From positions 1-64,000 of the forward strand of contig NZ_AJLL01000081.1 in assembly GCF_000317225.1 (NCBI RefSeq): DNA of 64,000 bases, given 5' to 3'. Shown here piece by piece: positions 26,803 to 35,982 of this stretch. How positions within the stretch are numbered: position 1 is the first letter of the stretch; each line of letters starts with the position of its first letter. Both the position numbers and the translations under genes were made by a program. Origin of the DNA: Fischerella thermalis PCC 7521 (lineage in GTDB: Bacteria > Cyanobacteriota > Cyanobacteriia > Cyanobacteriales > Nostocaceae). Under the pieces are notes generated by a model, which saw nothing but the letters and a program-made list of their open reading frames with translations, was not told where the DNA came from and did not search any database.

Positions 26803-27332
26803 TAAACCGCATGAAGCAAGAGAGAACACAGAGATAGAAAAAGAGATGTTTGCAGAAATTTAGTTGTGTCAGTTCACTACTGGTCTGTCCCATTAATTTT
26901 GCTGGGTTAAATAACTTTATAAATTACCCTTTTCCTCTCCTCTTCTCTTGGCGTACTTGGCGTCTTTGCGGTTCTTTTTTACCCCTCAGAACTAATGACA
27001 CAGACCACTACTACTCCACCCGATAAATTTTGACAGGTCGCGGGTGTTCAGATCCCCGACTTTTTAAAAAAGTCGGGGATCTATGACCTCTTATAATTTG
27101 CATAGCGGACTACTACTTTATTTTGGTATTACAAAAAAGCCTAGGCAACATTACTTAACATTTATGTTAAGTTGAGGGTATCTAGTTGAAAAAAGTTGGT
27201 TTTGCTCAGGCAAAACCAGAGTACTTAGTATTATTAATCACAAAAACACTTAGCAAAGTAGTGTCAGATAGGGGACTGGTACTCTGGTAAATTGAACTGT
27301 TAACTAGATACTGTTGCAAATAAATTAAGAAT
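26803..27332. other. 530-bp gap with a long hairpin
   Basis: Besides the 33-bp palindrome at 27050-27082 it has a single arm of the CTTGGCG...CGG dispersed repeat at about 26945. No gene is seen. Confidence 0.5.
27050..27082. repeat. Long palindromic repeat (AGATCCCCGACTTTTT family)
   Basis: Arms AGATCCCCGACTTTTT and AAAAAAGTCGGGGATCT form an almost perfect hairpin. Same family at 46098-46130 and 49770-49802, and one arm at about 16140. A dispersed element that would act as a bidirectional terminator if transcribed. Confidence 0.85.
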
Positions 27333-28106
27333 ATGAAATTCTGGCGTGAAGCGATCGCTATAACTCAGCGTATTTTAATTGAACTTTTGCGGCGAAGACG
27401 CAGTTTAATTTTTTGGATTATTTTCCCTATCTCTATTCTGCTGATCAATGGATATGTGTTAGCAGAAAGTATGCAGCTATCCATAGAAGAGGGTTTTGCA
27501 TATGCTGCGCCCTCAACTTTGGTAGGAGCAGCACTATTTTTTAGTTGTTTGGGTGGTAGTGTCGCCACTGTAGTCTCAGAACGAGAACAGCAAACTCTCA
27601 AACGCTTATTTATTTCGCCTTTAAGTGGTACATCCTATTTTTTGGGGATTTTTTTAGCTCATAGTTGTATTGGTTTTGGGCAAACACTAATTATTTATAC
27701 TATTGCTGCTTTTTGGGGTACTACGTTTAAAGGTTCTGTATTTTTGGGTGCAATTATTATCTTAATGAGTATTGTCGCTTATGTTGGTTTAGGCTTTATT
27801 TTGGGTACTCAATTAGCACGCCGTACTGAAGATGTAAATTCTCTGGTAGCTGCTTTTGGTGTACCTTTGTTGATTTTAGGGGGAGCTTTTTTCCCAATTC
27901 GTTTTTTACCAGAAACACTACTTGAACTTGCCAAAATAAATCCTATTTATCACATGAATCAAGCTCTTTTAGCAGTATCAACCCAGGGGGATAATGTACA
28001 AGATATTGCGTCTCACTTCCAATTTTTATCAGGGTTTACTTTGATGATGATCTTGGGTGGATGGTTTTCTTATCGAAGGATGGTAATGCTAGAAAAAAGG
28101 CTGTGA
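27333..28106 (+). CDS. ABC-2 type exporter permease
   Basis: 257 residues with six hydrophobic segments and the ABC-2 permease layout: a basic N-terminus LLRRRRSLIFWIIFPISILLI, a conserved central region (VSEREQQTLKRLFISPLSG) and a C-terminal RFLPETLLELAKINPIYHMNQAL. It lies 57 bp before an ATPase gene on the same strand, together a complete half-export pair of the DrrAB/CcmAB style. The cargo is unknown. Confidence 0.88.
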   Translation: MKFWREAIAITQRILIELLRRRRSLIFWIIFPISILLINGYVLAESMQLSIEEGFAYAAPSTLVGAALFFSCLGGSVATVVSEREQQTLKRLFISPLSGTSYFLGIFLAHSCIGFGQTLIIYTIAAFWGTTFKGSVFLGAIIILMSIVAYVGLGFILGTQLARRTEDVNSLVAAFGVPLLILGGAFFPIRFLPETLLELAKINPIYHMNQALLAVSTQGDNVQDIASHFQFLSGFTLMMILGGWFSYRRMVMLEKRL

Positions 28107-28163
28107 AGGGGTGAAGGATCAAAAGTGTAAGCAGTTATTTTAGAGCTACTTATTAAATTAAAT

Positions 28164-29057
28164 ATGCTGTATATAGAAAAGCTCAATAAGTCTTTTAAAG
28201 ATAGGCAAGTCCTTCAGGATTTAACACTATATGTTGCCCCTGGAGAAATTTATGGTTTACTAGGTGCAAATGGAGCAGGAAAAACTACTACAATCAATAT
28301 TATTTGTAATTTATTACAAGCGGATAGCGGTATAGTCAAAGTTAATCATCAGTTAGTTTCAGAAGCAACCAAAAAAATCATCGGTATCGCCCCACAAGAA
28401 AATTTATTATACAGAGGTCTTTCTTGTGAGGAAAACGTCAAATTTTTTGCCAAAATTTATGGTTTAAACAGAATAGAAAGACAAAAACAAGTTAAGGCAA
28501 CTCTTAAGGCTGTAAATTTATTAGATAGAGCCAAAAGTCCAGTAGAAACCCTCAGTGGGGGAATGCAACGACGCCTAAATATAGCTGTAGCTTTGGTGCA
28601 TCAGCCGAAGTTAGTGATTTTAGATGAGCCAACTACAGGGTTAGATATTGAAGCAAGATATGAGATTTGGGAGTTAATTAGACAATTAAAAAATCAAGGA
28701 ATTACTATTTTATTAACTACTCATTTTTTAGATGAAGCAGAGCGCCTGTGTAATAAAATTGGTATTTTAAAAAATGGTCAGATTTTAGCAGAAGGTAGCC
28801 TTGAGGAGTTACGTACTTGTATTCCAGCTAAAGAAATTTTAGTGGTGCAAACTTCAGAAGCAGAAAAAGCGATCGCACGAGCAATTGCATGTGGTTTTAC
28901 ACCCCGGCGTTATGGTAGTGATTTATCTTTTTGGCTACCAGAGCATTTAGAATTAAAGGAAATTATTGCACGTTTTGATGGCATTCATATTGACTCTATT
29001 TCACGACAGCCAATCAGATTAGAGCATATTTATCTGGAGTTAACACAAAAATGTTAG
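28164..29057 (+). CDS. ABC transporter ATP-binding protein
   Basis: 297 residues. Walker A GANGAGKTT (about 35-43), Q-loop IAPQEN, signature LSGGMQRRLNIA, Walker B LVILDEPTTGLD and the switch His in LLTTHFLDEAE. The C-terminal extension of about 80 residues, typical of DrrA-like exporters, follows. It energises the permease encoded just upstream. A hairpin repeat lies 75 bp downstream. Confidence 0.92.
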   Translation: MLYIEKLNKSFKDRQVLQDLTLYVAPGEIYGLLGANGAGKTTTINIICNLLQADSGIVKVNHQLVSEATKKIIGIAPQENLLYRGLSCEENVKFFAKIYGLNRIERQKQVKATLKAVNLLDRAKSPVETLSGGMQRRLNIAVALVHQPKLVILDEPTTGLDIEARYEIWELIRQLKNQGITILLTTHFLDEAERLCNKIGILKNGQILAEGSLEELRTCIPAKEILVVQTSEAEKAIARAIACGFTPRRYGSDLSFWLPEHLELKEIIARFDGIHIDSISRQPIRLEHIYLELTQKC

Positions 29058-29131
29058 TGTTGGAAGTTGGTTGTTGATTGTTCATAGGGCGCTTTGCGCC
29101 TAGAGGATGCATACAGCAAACAATTAATATC

Positions 29132-29245
29132 GAGTTTGGTTAATCACTTAATAATAAAAAAACTCACCCCGCCTTCAGCACCCCTCTCCGAACTCGCGGA
29201 GAGGGATTAGGGTGAGGTTAAACGGGAATTATTAAGTAATCATGG
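29132..29245. repeat. Hairpin repeat with extended arms, undisturbed copy
   Basis: Left arm GGTTAATCACTTAATAATAA and CTCACCCCGCC, right arm GGTGAGGTTAAACGGGAATT then ATTAAGTAATCAT. It aligns with 41428-41532 and supplies the empty-site version of the sequence interrupted there by MITE copy 2. Confidence 0.75.
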
Positions 29246-29281
29246 GAACTATAACTATTTATTATCCGCCTCCTGCCTTCT

Positions 29282-32131
29282 TCAACCTTCGGGATCATCC
29301 TGAGAAAAATGTATACGAATGGTTTTAGCATTTTGACCATCAGCATCTGTTGCAGTCATCACATAGTCAATTAAGCTGTCTGTAAAAGGAATACGCAGGT
29401 GGAAAGTACCATCTGGTTTGAGTTTAATGTTATGACCAGCAACAGCAACACTTGAACCAGGTTCAGTCGCCCCATGAATAATTAACTCTGTGTCAGCAAT
29501 AAACCAGAAATCTTTCTCTGGACGACTGAAAACACGAACAATTTCTGAACGGGCAAGTAATAACCAATTATTATCTGCTGTAGTATAACCAATCTCAGCC
29601 ATGTAATTGCGATCGCTCGTCGGAATTGCTACATATCGGTCTTCTGTTATCTCTTCACATTCATACTGCTGCACAAGTACAGGAGTTTGATAACTCAGGT
29701 CAATGTCAGTAACATCATATAGTCGCAGTGTAAATTGCGATCCACCTTGCGATCGCAGTGTTTGTTTGGCATCATCAGACACTTGCCAAGAAACATAAGC
29801 CCATTTGGGAGTACGCGGTGTGAGAACAATAATATTTTCTGACTCTACATCTTTTGGTTTGGCAGTTGCTGTGGTGGCTGGGGTAGCTTCATCCACAATA
29901 TTATGTGTTTGTGGTGAGTCAGCATTTAAGTTTTGATTGTTGCTAATCCCATAAATAGTAGCCCATGTACCAATTTCTGCACCTGTCGATGGAGTTGCTT
30001 GTTCTGGGGGGTGCGAGTTAATTACAGAGGAATCTGCTGTTGGGGTAGTTTGGGCTACTTCCTCCGTTAAATTAACAGTAGGTTCGGCTGTATCCGCTAC
30101 CACATCTAATGACTCTCCGGATACCTGTGGTTGCTCTGGGGTCGTTTCTCCATCTGGGACAACAGTATTATTTTGTTGGGTGGGTGTATCATCCCAAACA
30201 TCTGGAAGTGGAGGATATACAGTATTTACGACTGTCGGCGGCGTTTCTAAATCCAAAGCTGCTTGATTTGTCTCAGGCTGCTGGGGAATAGTTGGTGTTT
30301 CTTCCGTAGATGTGATTTCGGTAATTTCAGGTAACTCTAAATCTGGCTGCTGGGGAATAGTTGGTGTTTCTTCCGTAGATGTGATTTCGGTAATTTCAGG
30401 TTGTGATGCTGATGCTAACGGTATTTGTACTTGGGTTGCATCTTCCCAAAGATCTGGCAGTGGAGAATATGAATTTTCCGTTCCTGCTGGTGGGGCTTGC
30501 ACTTCGGTGACATCAACATTTGCTGGTGTCTGGTGATCTGTGACATCTGAGTGATGGGCAGATAATATCTGAGTATTGTCTTGCAATAATGTTGCTTCCG
30601 GATTAGAAGCATGAAAACTATCCGACACCTGCGGATAGGGAGCATTAACAACCGTTACTGGTGCTTCTAAGTCTAATGGAGATCCATCAGTTGATGGAAC
30701 TTGCACAGAAGATGAATGATTTACCTCTGTCTGATCTTCAGCCGTGATTTCTGAATTTTTTTCAGACCATTTTGATACTAATGTGCTTTCTGCTGCTATT
30801 GCAGCGCCACCTGCAACGCTAGCAGCTATAGTAGGAGTCAAATGTTTGGCTGTATTTTGCTCAGATGGGACAATAGTTGTGTCTTGTGTAAGATCACTAG
30901 GTGTTGCTTGCGTAGCAGAACTGACATTCGCTGTTGACTGTGGTGTACTTGCATCTACAGGAGAATCGGGGGGACTAGATTTAATCGTAGTATCTGTGGT
31001 TTTGCTGTCGGTTGGGCGCTTTTTACGTAAAAACCACAATAATAATCCGAAAATAGCTACAGTTGATACTGCCAAAATTGACCACAACAGCAATTTGTGA
31101 TCTTGGCTTGTTTGATTGCTTTGGGTGGGAGCCGCTAACGTATAACTATCAGCAGCAGATGTAATATCGGCACTGGGTGAAGTAGTAGCGGTGTCAGTTG
31201 TGGTTGCTGTTGGAGACTCAGCAGTCATTGCAGCTGCGATCGCTTCTGCTTCTGTTGTTCTTGCTGCTTCTATAGCCTCCTGTCCTGGTGCATTTGTGAC
31301 GAAGCCAAGAAAAGCAGCCACATTCACACCAGGATTTTTTTTGTAGACATACACCAAAGGCTGGGAAAAAGGATAATTGGGATTGTCTGGTAAGGTTCGA
31401 CTCACCCTCAGGACACGCACACCTTGGAGTTTCGATACCTGATGGGCTAAAACATAACCAATACCGTCTCTGCCTAACTGTTTGATTACTTCAACTGGGC
31501 TATCTTCATTGAGCTGAACAGCAGTTGCACCGGTTTCAAACTTGGCATTCTTGAAGACTGGGTAGCTGCGAAAAGACTCGCGTGTGTCGCTATTAAGCGG
31601 ACGATCTATAACCCGAATCTTACCACTAGCTCTTCCTAATTCTGACCAATCTGTAACTTCTCCTCGAAAAATTCTGGCAAATCCCTGGTTAGTCAGGTTT
31701 CCTTGGAAGGGATTTTCTTCGCTAACTATGATCGCAATCTTTTCTCGACGTAAGCGCAGTTGTTCTAAACCTTGCTTTTTTTCCTCTGGCGTTAAACCAC
31801 GACCAATTGCTGCTATGTCTATTAATCCTTCTTTCAAAGCTATTAAAGCCACATCCGCACCATTAGCAGCAGCTTCCACTCTCGTACCAGGAAACTTCTG
31901 CTCAAACCGTTCTTTCATGGTTTGATTAATTGTATACAAGCTACTCGAGCCATCAATCCGCACTGTAGTGCCGCGTTGCACTGCTTTGGGCAGTTCAAAA
32001 GACGGAACATCATTAGATTGTGCCAGTGCTAAGTCGGACACTACAACAGAAGCCGCCATTGGGGTTGTTGCTAATGTTAGCAATAACACCAAGCTGACTA
32101 TTGAGTTATCTTTTTTTTCTTTTTGCCACAT
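29282..32131 (-). CDS. Phosphate-binding-protein-like domain fused to a DUF4912 C-terminus
   Basis: 949 residues from the ATG at 32131 (AGAGGG upstream); a TTG start 15 bases earlier is less likely. Residues 10-35 are a signal anchor. Residues 45-290 look like a PstS-type periplasmic binding protein (SSLYTINQTMKERF, then YVYKKNPGVNVAAFLGFV). A transmembrane segment follows (about 345-365, LWSILAVSTVAIFGLLLWFL), then 400 residues of low-complexity T/P/Q/E linker containing a tandem duplication of EITEITSTEETPTIPQQP, and a DUF4912 domain (about 770-900, WAYVSWQVSDDAKQTL). The fusion suggests a membrane-anchored phosphate or anion sensor or scaffold; transport is doubtful without PstCAB neighbours. 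Confidence 0.8.
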   Translation of the reverse strand: MWQKEKKDNSIVSLVLLLTLATTPMAASVVVSDLALAQSNDVPSFELPKAVQRGTTVRIDGSSSLYTINQTMKERFEQKFPGTRVEAAANGADVALIALKEGLIDIAAIGRGLTPEEKKQGLEQLRLRREKIAIIVSEENPFQGNLTNQGFARIFRGEVTDWSELGRASGKIRVIDRPLNSDTRESFRSYPVFKNAKFETGATAVQLNEDSPVEVIKQLGRDGIGYVLAHQVSKLQGVRVLRVSRTLPDNPNYPFSQPLVYVYKKNPGVNVAAFLGFVTNAPGQEAIEAARTTEAEAIAAAMTAESPTATTTDTATTSPSADITSAADSYTLAAPTQSNQTSQDHKLLLWSILAVSTVAIFGLLLWFLRKKRPTDSKTTDTTIKSSPPDSPVDASTPQSTANVSSATQATPSDLTQDTTIVPSEQNTAKHLTPTIAASVAGGAAIAAESTLVSKWSEKNSEITAEDQTEVNHSSSVQVPSTDGSPLDLEAPVTVVNAPYPQVSDSFHASNPEATLLQDNTQILSAHHSDVTDHQTPANVDVTEVQAPPAGTENSYSPLPDLWEDATQVQIPLASASQPEITEITSTEETPTIPQQPDLELPEITEITSTEETPTIPQQPETNQAALDLETPPTVVNTVYPPLPDVWDDTPTQQNNTVVPDGETTPEQPQVSGESLDVVADTAEPTVNLTEEVAQTTPTADSSVINSHPPEQATPSTGAEIGTWATIYGISNNQNLNADSPQTHNIVDEATPATTATAKPKDVESENIIVLTPRTPKWAYVSWQVSDDAKQTLRSQGGSQFTLRLYDVTDIDLSYQTPVLVQQYECEEITEDRYVAIPTSDRNYMAEIGYTTADNNWLLLARSEIVRVFSRPEKDFWFIADTELIIHGATEPGSSVAVAGHNIKLKPDGTFHLRIPFTDSLIDYVMTATDADGQNAKTIRIHFSQDDPEG

Positions 32132-32146
32132 ATGCCCTCTGATCAA

Positions 32147-32766
32147 GTAGTTAGAGGAAACTAGGTAGAGTAAAGGCGCTAATTATACTTCTGAGCGGAG
32201 AATTGTATTCAATGCTTAAGGCTTTACTTTAAACGAATACCAGGATATCAGACAATCTCATTAAATACTTGTTGAGTGACTTTTGCAGATAATGCCTGAT
32301 TGTCGAGAGTTATTTGACATATGATTTTTGGGTTGTATTATAGTTGAGACATTCTCCTTTAAAAATAAATTTTTTTAGAATATTTGATTGTTGGCGTGGC
32401 TAAACAGAATTTTTTGCTAAAAAGCATACTTTGTCAACTTATGCCAGTGTAATGGTTTTTATCAAGATACATTTGTATAGCAATATGTTTAACAAAATTT
32501 TTGTATTGAAATTAACATATTATCTGTGTAGCCCAAGTTGTCAATCAGTCTGTAATAAATACTTACCAGAGTCCAGTTTCCTACCCTTTACAAGATGCAG
32601 CTGGCAAATCAGGGGTGACACCCTTCATTGAACGATTTTTCGTTATTTAACCAGACGTTAGAGACGTGCCATGGCACGTCTCTACATTGCTGTATTGGCG
32701 TAAAATTCAGATTTGTGTGTACACCGTAACCCTTAAATGGGGGTTAATTTGACCTTTGCAACAAGT
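32147..32766. other. 620-bp gap with a perfect palindrome
   Basis: Contains the AGACGTGCCATGGCACGTCT palindrome at 32660-32683 and a fragment shared with the repeat at 70-96 (TTTGTGTGTACACC, at 32711). Otherwise A/T-rich and non-coding. Confidence 0.55.
32660..32683. repeat. 24-bp perfect palindrome, shared at 60181-60200
   Basis: The core AGACGTGCCATGGCACGTCT is a perfect palindrome; here it extends two more bases on each side. The same core is at 60181-60200. It could form a hairpin or be a symmetric protein site. Non-coding repeat. Confidence 0.85.
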
Positions 32767-33876
32767 CTAATGGCTCAAATAACAATGACAATCAGGTTTC
32801 TCAATCACTGACTCAACCAAGGAATTGAGAGCAGTAGCTGCTAACAAGCCACCTCCGATAGTTCCCTCAACCACAATCCAAGCACCGTTTGTTCGCATAA
32901 GTTGCCGTTTGGCAGCAGGTGCATGGCTAAAGCCGATAGGCATACCAATAACTAATGCTGGTTGAATTTGCTGTTGTTTGATAGCTTGGCAGATAGATAG
33001 TAATACTGAAGGTGCATAGCCAACCACAAAAATGCAACCTTTTTTTACTTGCTGTAACTTTTTCCGCCATTGTTGCTGCTGCCAAAAAGCTTGTTCTGCC
33101 TCAACAGCAGTAGTAACGTGAGGATTATCAATTAAGGTTTCGATACGACATCCCAAATGAAATAGTCGGGTTTGATCCAAAGCAGCTGCGACCGTAGGAA
33201 TATCTGCAATAATCTCACATCCTAATTTGAGAGCATCACGACTTGCTGCGATCGCTTGCTGACTCAACTTGACAAACGAGGCTAAACTCACATCTCCACA
33301 CGCTAACACTAGTTGAGAAATCAGGTCTTGTTCAATTTCAGAACGAGCCGATAAATCTGGTAATACATGCTTTAATGATTCATGAAAATCTTCTGGGTGA
33401 GCATGAATTTGGGCGTCTAAACCACTCCAGAGTTTTTCTAACTCTCCTAGTCCGACTTTTGTTTCTACCTCGATTAACTTAAGTTGGGCAAGGACTTCAG
33501 CTTGGATAATTTGACAATCGCGATCGCGTCCCAACAAACCCTCTAATGCTGATGCAGTTTGCCGCAGCTGGGAAATTTGCTGGATAACTGCTCGATATTG
33601 CTGTTGTAGTTGCAACATCAAATTGGTATTGGGATTGTTTGGTGGTTCGACTTCTAGAATTTGGCGAATGTGGTTAAGTTGAAAACCCTGTTGCTTTAAC
33701 GCCACAATCCGTTGCAACCGAATGACATCTGTCTCTGTGTAGAGACGATAGTTGCTGTGCGATCGCATGGGTTGGGGTAATAATCCTAACTGATGGTAAT
33801 GTCGTACCATCCGGGGCGTAATCCCACCCCCGACTGCTTCAGTGAGTTCTTTGATCGTCAAACCATCAGCTTTCAT
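32767..33876 (-). CDS. CoaR-like MerR regulator with a CobH/CbiC-like sensor domain
   Basis: 369 residues. Residues 5-75 are a MerR-type helix-turn-helix (TIKELTEAVGGGITPRMVRHYH, RLYTETDVIRLQRIVALKQ). Residues 170-350 resemble precorrin-8X methylmutase (KKGCIFVVGYAPSVLLSICQ, ALVIGMPIGFSHAPAAKRQL, VEGTIGGGLLAATALNSLVE). The tail ends DCHCYLSH, i.e. Cys363-His364-Cys365, like the metal-binding C-terminus of CoaR of Synechocystis, which senses cobalt and drives the CoaT exporter. No coaT or other cobalt gene is adjacent, so the regulon must lie elsewhere or be different. Confidence 0.82.
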   Translation of the reverse strand: MKADGLTIKELTEAVGGGITPRMVRHYHQLGLLPQPMRSHSNYRLYTETDVIRLQRIVALKQQGFQLNHIRQILEVEPPNNPNTNLMLQLQQQYRAVIQQISQLRQTASALEGLLGRDRDCQIIQAEVLAQLKLIEVETKVGLGELEKLWSGLDAQIHAHPEDFHESLKHVLPDLSARSEIEQDLISQLVLACGDVSLASFVKLSQQAIAASRDALKLGCEIIADIPTVAAALDQTRLFHLGCRIETLIDNPHVTTAVEAEQAFWQQQQWRKKLQQVKKGCIFVVGYAPSVLLSICQAIKQQQIQPALVIGMPIGFSHAPAAKRQLMRTNGAWIVVEGTIGGGLLAATALNSLVESVIEKPDCHCYLSH

Positions 33877-34201
33877 CGCTTAATTATCACATCTGGGGAA
33901 TAGTCATAGACCCGATCACCAGTCTAGCTGATGAAAAGACTTGGTGTCTTTGTAATTTTGTGGTAAAAATTTTTTTGATTTTTTTGAACCACTAAGGCAC
34001 TAAGACACGAAGAGACAGAGATGATCAAATTACTGTTGATTCGGTGGATTGATGAGTCTGACTGGTTAACTTTTGTTGTGTGGAGCTAGGTTTTTGTAAA
34101 AAAAGTATTACTTATTTTTTCTGTGTAGTTGCATTGCTGCAAGATAGTTTTTTAAGGGAGTAGACTGGAGCTGAAAGCAGAAAATTTGCAAAGGTAAATC
34201 A

Positions 34202-35149
34202 ATGCTCTGGCTGATACTTATGATACCCCTATTGGGGATTTTGATAGCAGTTGCGATCGCTGGTTCTTTTTACACCGACCGAGCTATCCGACAAGCTGAA
34301 GCTGATTTTCCTCCCCAGGGAAAATATGTGAAAGTGGCTGGAGTAAGATTACACTATGTTTGCAAAGGTTCTGAGCAAGCAGTGGTTTTGTTACATGGTA
34401 ATCCTGGTTCTGTGCAAGATTACCCACCCGAAACTATTGATCGCATTGCTCAAGAATATTGTGTTTATGCTTTTGATCTGCCTGGACATGGTTACAGTGA
34501 CCGTCCAGCTATAGCCACACCACTTGTACAAGCTCAATTACTGCGTAGCGCCTTGCAAAAAATTGGTATCGAGAAACCTATATTAGTTGGATATTCTTGG
34601 AGTAGCGCGATCGCTCTTACCTATGCACTGCGTTATCCTGAAGAGGTTGCGGGTATTGTTCTCCTTTCTGCAATAGCTTATAAGGCTGATCATGCACTTT
34701 TACCGCTAGCTAATTTTGCCCAGTCCTCATTATTGGAATTTTTGCTCAAGTTTATTCCACCTGGTTTGGTAGGGTATTTTCTTTTTGCACACTTAAATAA
34801 AGGATTTTTACCACAGTCCCCAAATGTAGATTATTTCAAAGCAGCACAAGCTTTGTGGACAAGACCAATTCAAATTCAAGCTTCCCTAGAAGACAGTAAA
34901 AACTTGCCATCAGCTTTAGAGGAAATGAAAAAGCGCTACAGCGAGATTGATGTTCCTGTTGTGATTGTTGTGGGTGACAGTGATAGTTTTGTCTCTGCTA
35001 AAGAAAATTCTTACCGATTGCGCGATCGCCTCTCTCACTCGCAATTGATTATTTTACCCGACACAGGCCATGCCATTCCCCAAACCCAGCCGCAAGCAGT
35101 CGTCAACGCCATTAATATTATTGGCAAACAATTGACAAAGAATAACTAA
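34202..35149 (+). CDS. Alpha/beta hydrolase, membrane-anchored
   Basis: 315 residues with a hydrophobic N-terminus (about 3-24, LILMIPLLGILIAVAIAGSF) that anchors it. The oxyanion HGNPGSVQDY lies at about 67-76, the nucleophile elbow GYSWSS at about 129, the Asp in VVGDSDSF at about 258 and the His in LPDTGHAIPQ at about 292, giving a complete Ser-Asp-His triad. AAGG precedes the start. It lies divergent to the CoaR-like gene. Substrate unknown. Confidence 0.88.
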   Translation: MLWLILMIPLLGILIAVAIAGSFYTDRAIRQAEADFPPQGKYVKVAGVRLHYVCKGSEQAVVLLHGNPGSVQDYPPETIDRIAQEYCVYAFDLPGHGYSDRPAIATPLVQAQLLRSALQKIGIEKPILVGYSWSSAIALTYALRYPEEVAGIVLLSAIAYKADHALLPLANFAQSSLLEFLLKFIPPGLVGYFLFAHLNKGFLPQSPNVDYFKAAQALWTRPIQIQASLEDSKNLPSALEEMKKRYSEIDVPVVIVVGDSDSFVSAKENSYRLRDRLSHSQLIILPDTGHAIPQTQPQAVVNAINIIGKQLTKNN

Positions 35150-35982
35150 ATCTCACCCATCTACAACAAGCCGCTTCGTGTCGCGTCTAGATCGGTGGTC
35201 AATTTCCAAAACATTAATTTGTCGTCATAAAGGTTGGTGACCGCCTGATTGAAGTGATGATGCACAAGAGTTATCATGCAAATTTATCAGTGTGATCACC
35301 ATTGAGTTTGGAGGTCAAGAACTATAACACACTCTCAAAGAGGTAGGTTTTTTAGTCTTACCTAATTCATAGAAAAAATCTCTTATTACTATAGATTTTT
35401 CATAAACTATATTAAATTCAACAACTTTCAGAATTGCCAAAATTAAATATGCAGTTTATGTGCGCGATCGCTACTTAACTTCATATCTCTTAATATCTAC
35501 AATCCACAAATCTATTAATTTGCTCAAGACTGTGCATGTTGTTGATTTTTATCTCTGAACCTCGATTTTACTGAGCTTTGGATTAAGCATAGACTCTAAT
35601 TTATATACATCATAATTTTTTAAATATTCAATACATCTCAAACTATGGTTTGACTGTATATATAAACTTTTTCTTATCTAATTAATCCAATATTTTTTTA
35701 AGAAAAATGGTTTATAAATCAACCATTTTGATGGGAAAAGCTGTAAGCTATTTTCAACAGGCTTAATGATTGTTTAATGATTGTTTCAGTAAGATACACA
35801 CGACTGTACTTGCAAACGCAAAGTTTTTACAAGGGATTTCCGTCGCCTTTCTTTGAATGATATGGGCTAATGTAAATCGCCATGCATAGTTTTAAACAGG
35901 TTTTTTTGTGCAAGAAACATCCAGTGTTTCCTGTGCCTAGTTTTCATGGGTATAAAGATGAAATTCACTAAAAGGAGATGTT
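35150..35982. other. 833-bp leader region upstream of cmpA
   Basis: A/T-rich. Holds an inverted repeat AAAATGGTT/AACCATTTT at 35704-35729 with an 8-bp loop, and a direct repeat TTTAATGATTG at about 35770-35785. Other inverted TTA/TAA pairs are too common in A/T-rich DNA to assign CmpR sites. A clear AAGGAG site precedes the cmpA ATG. Confidence 0.5.
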
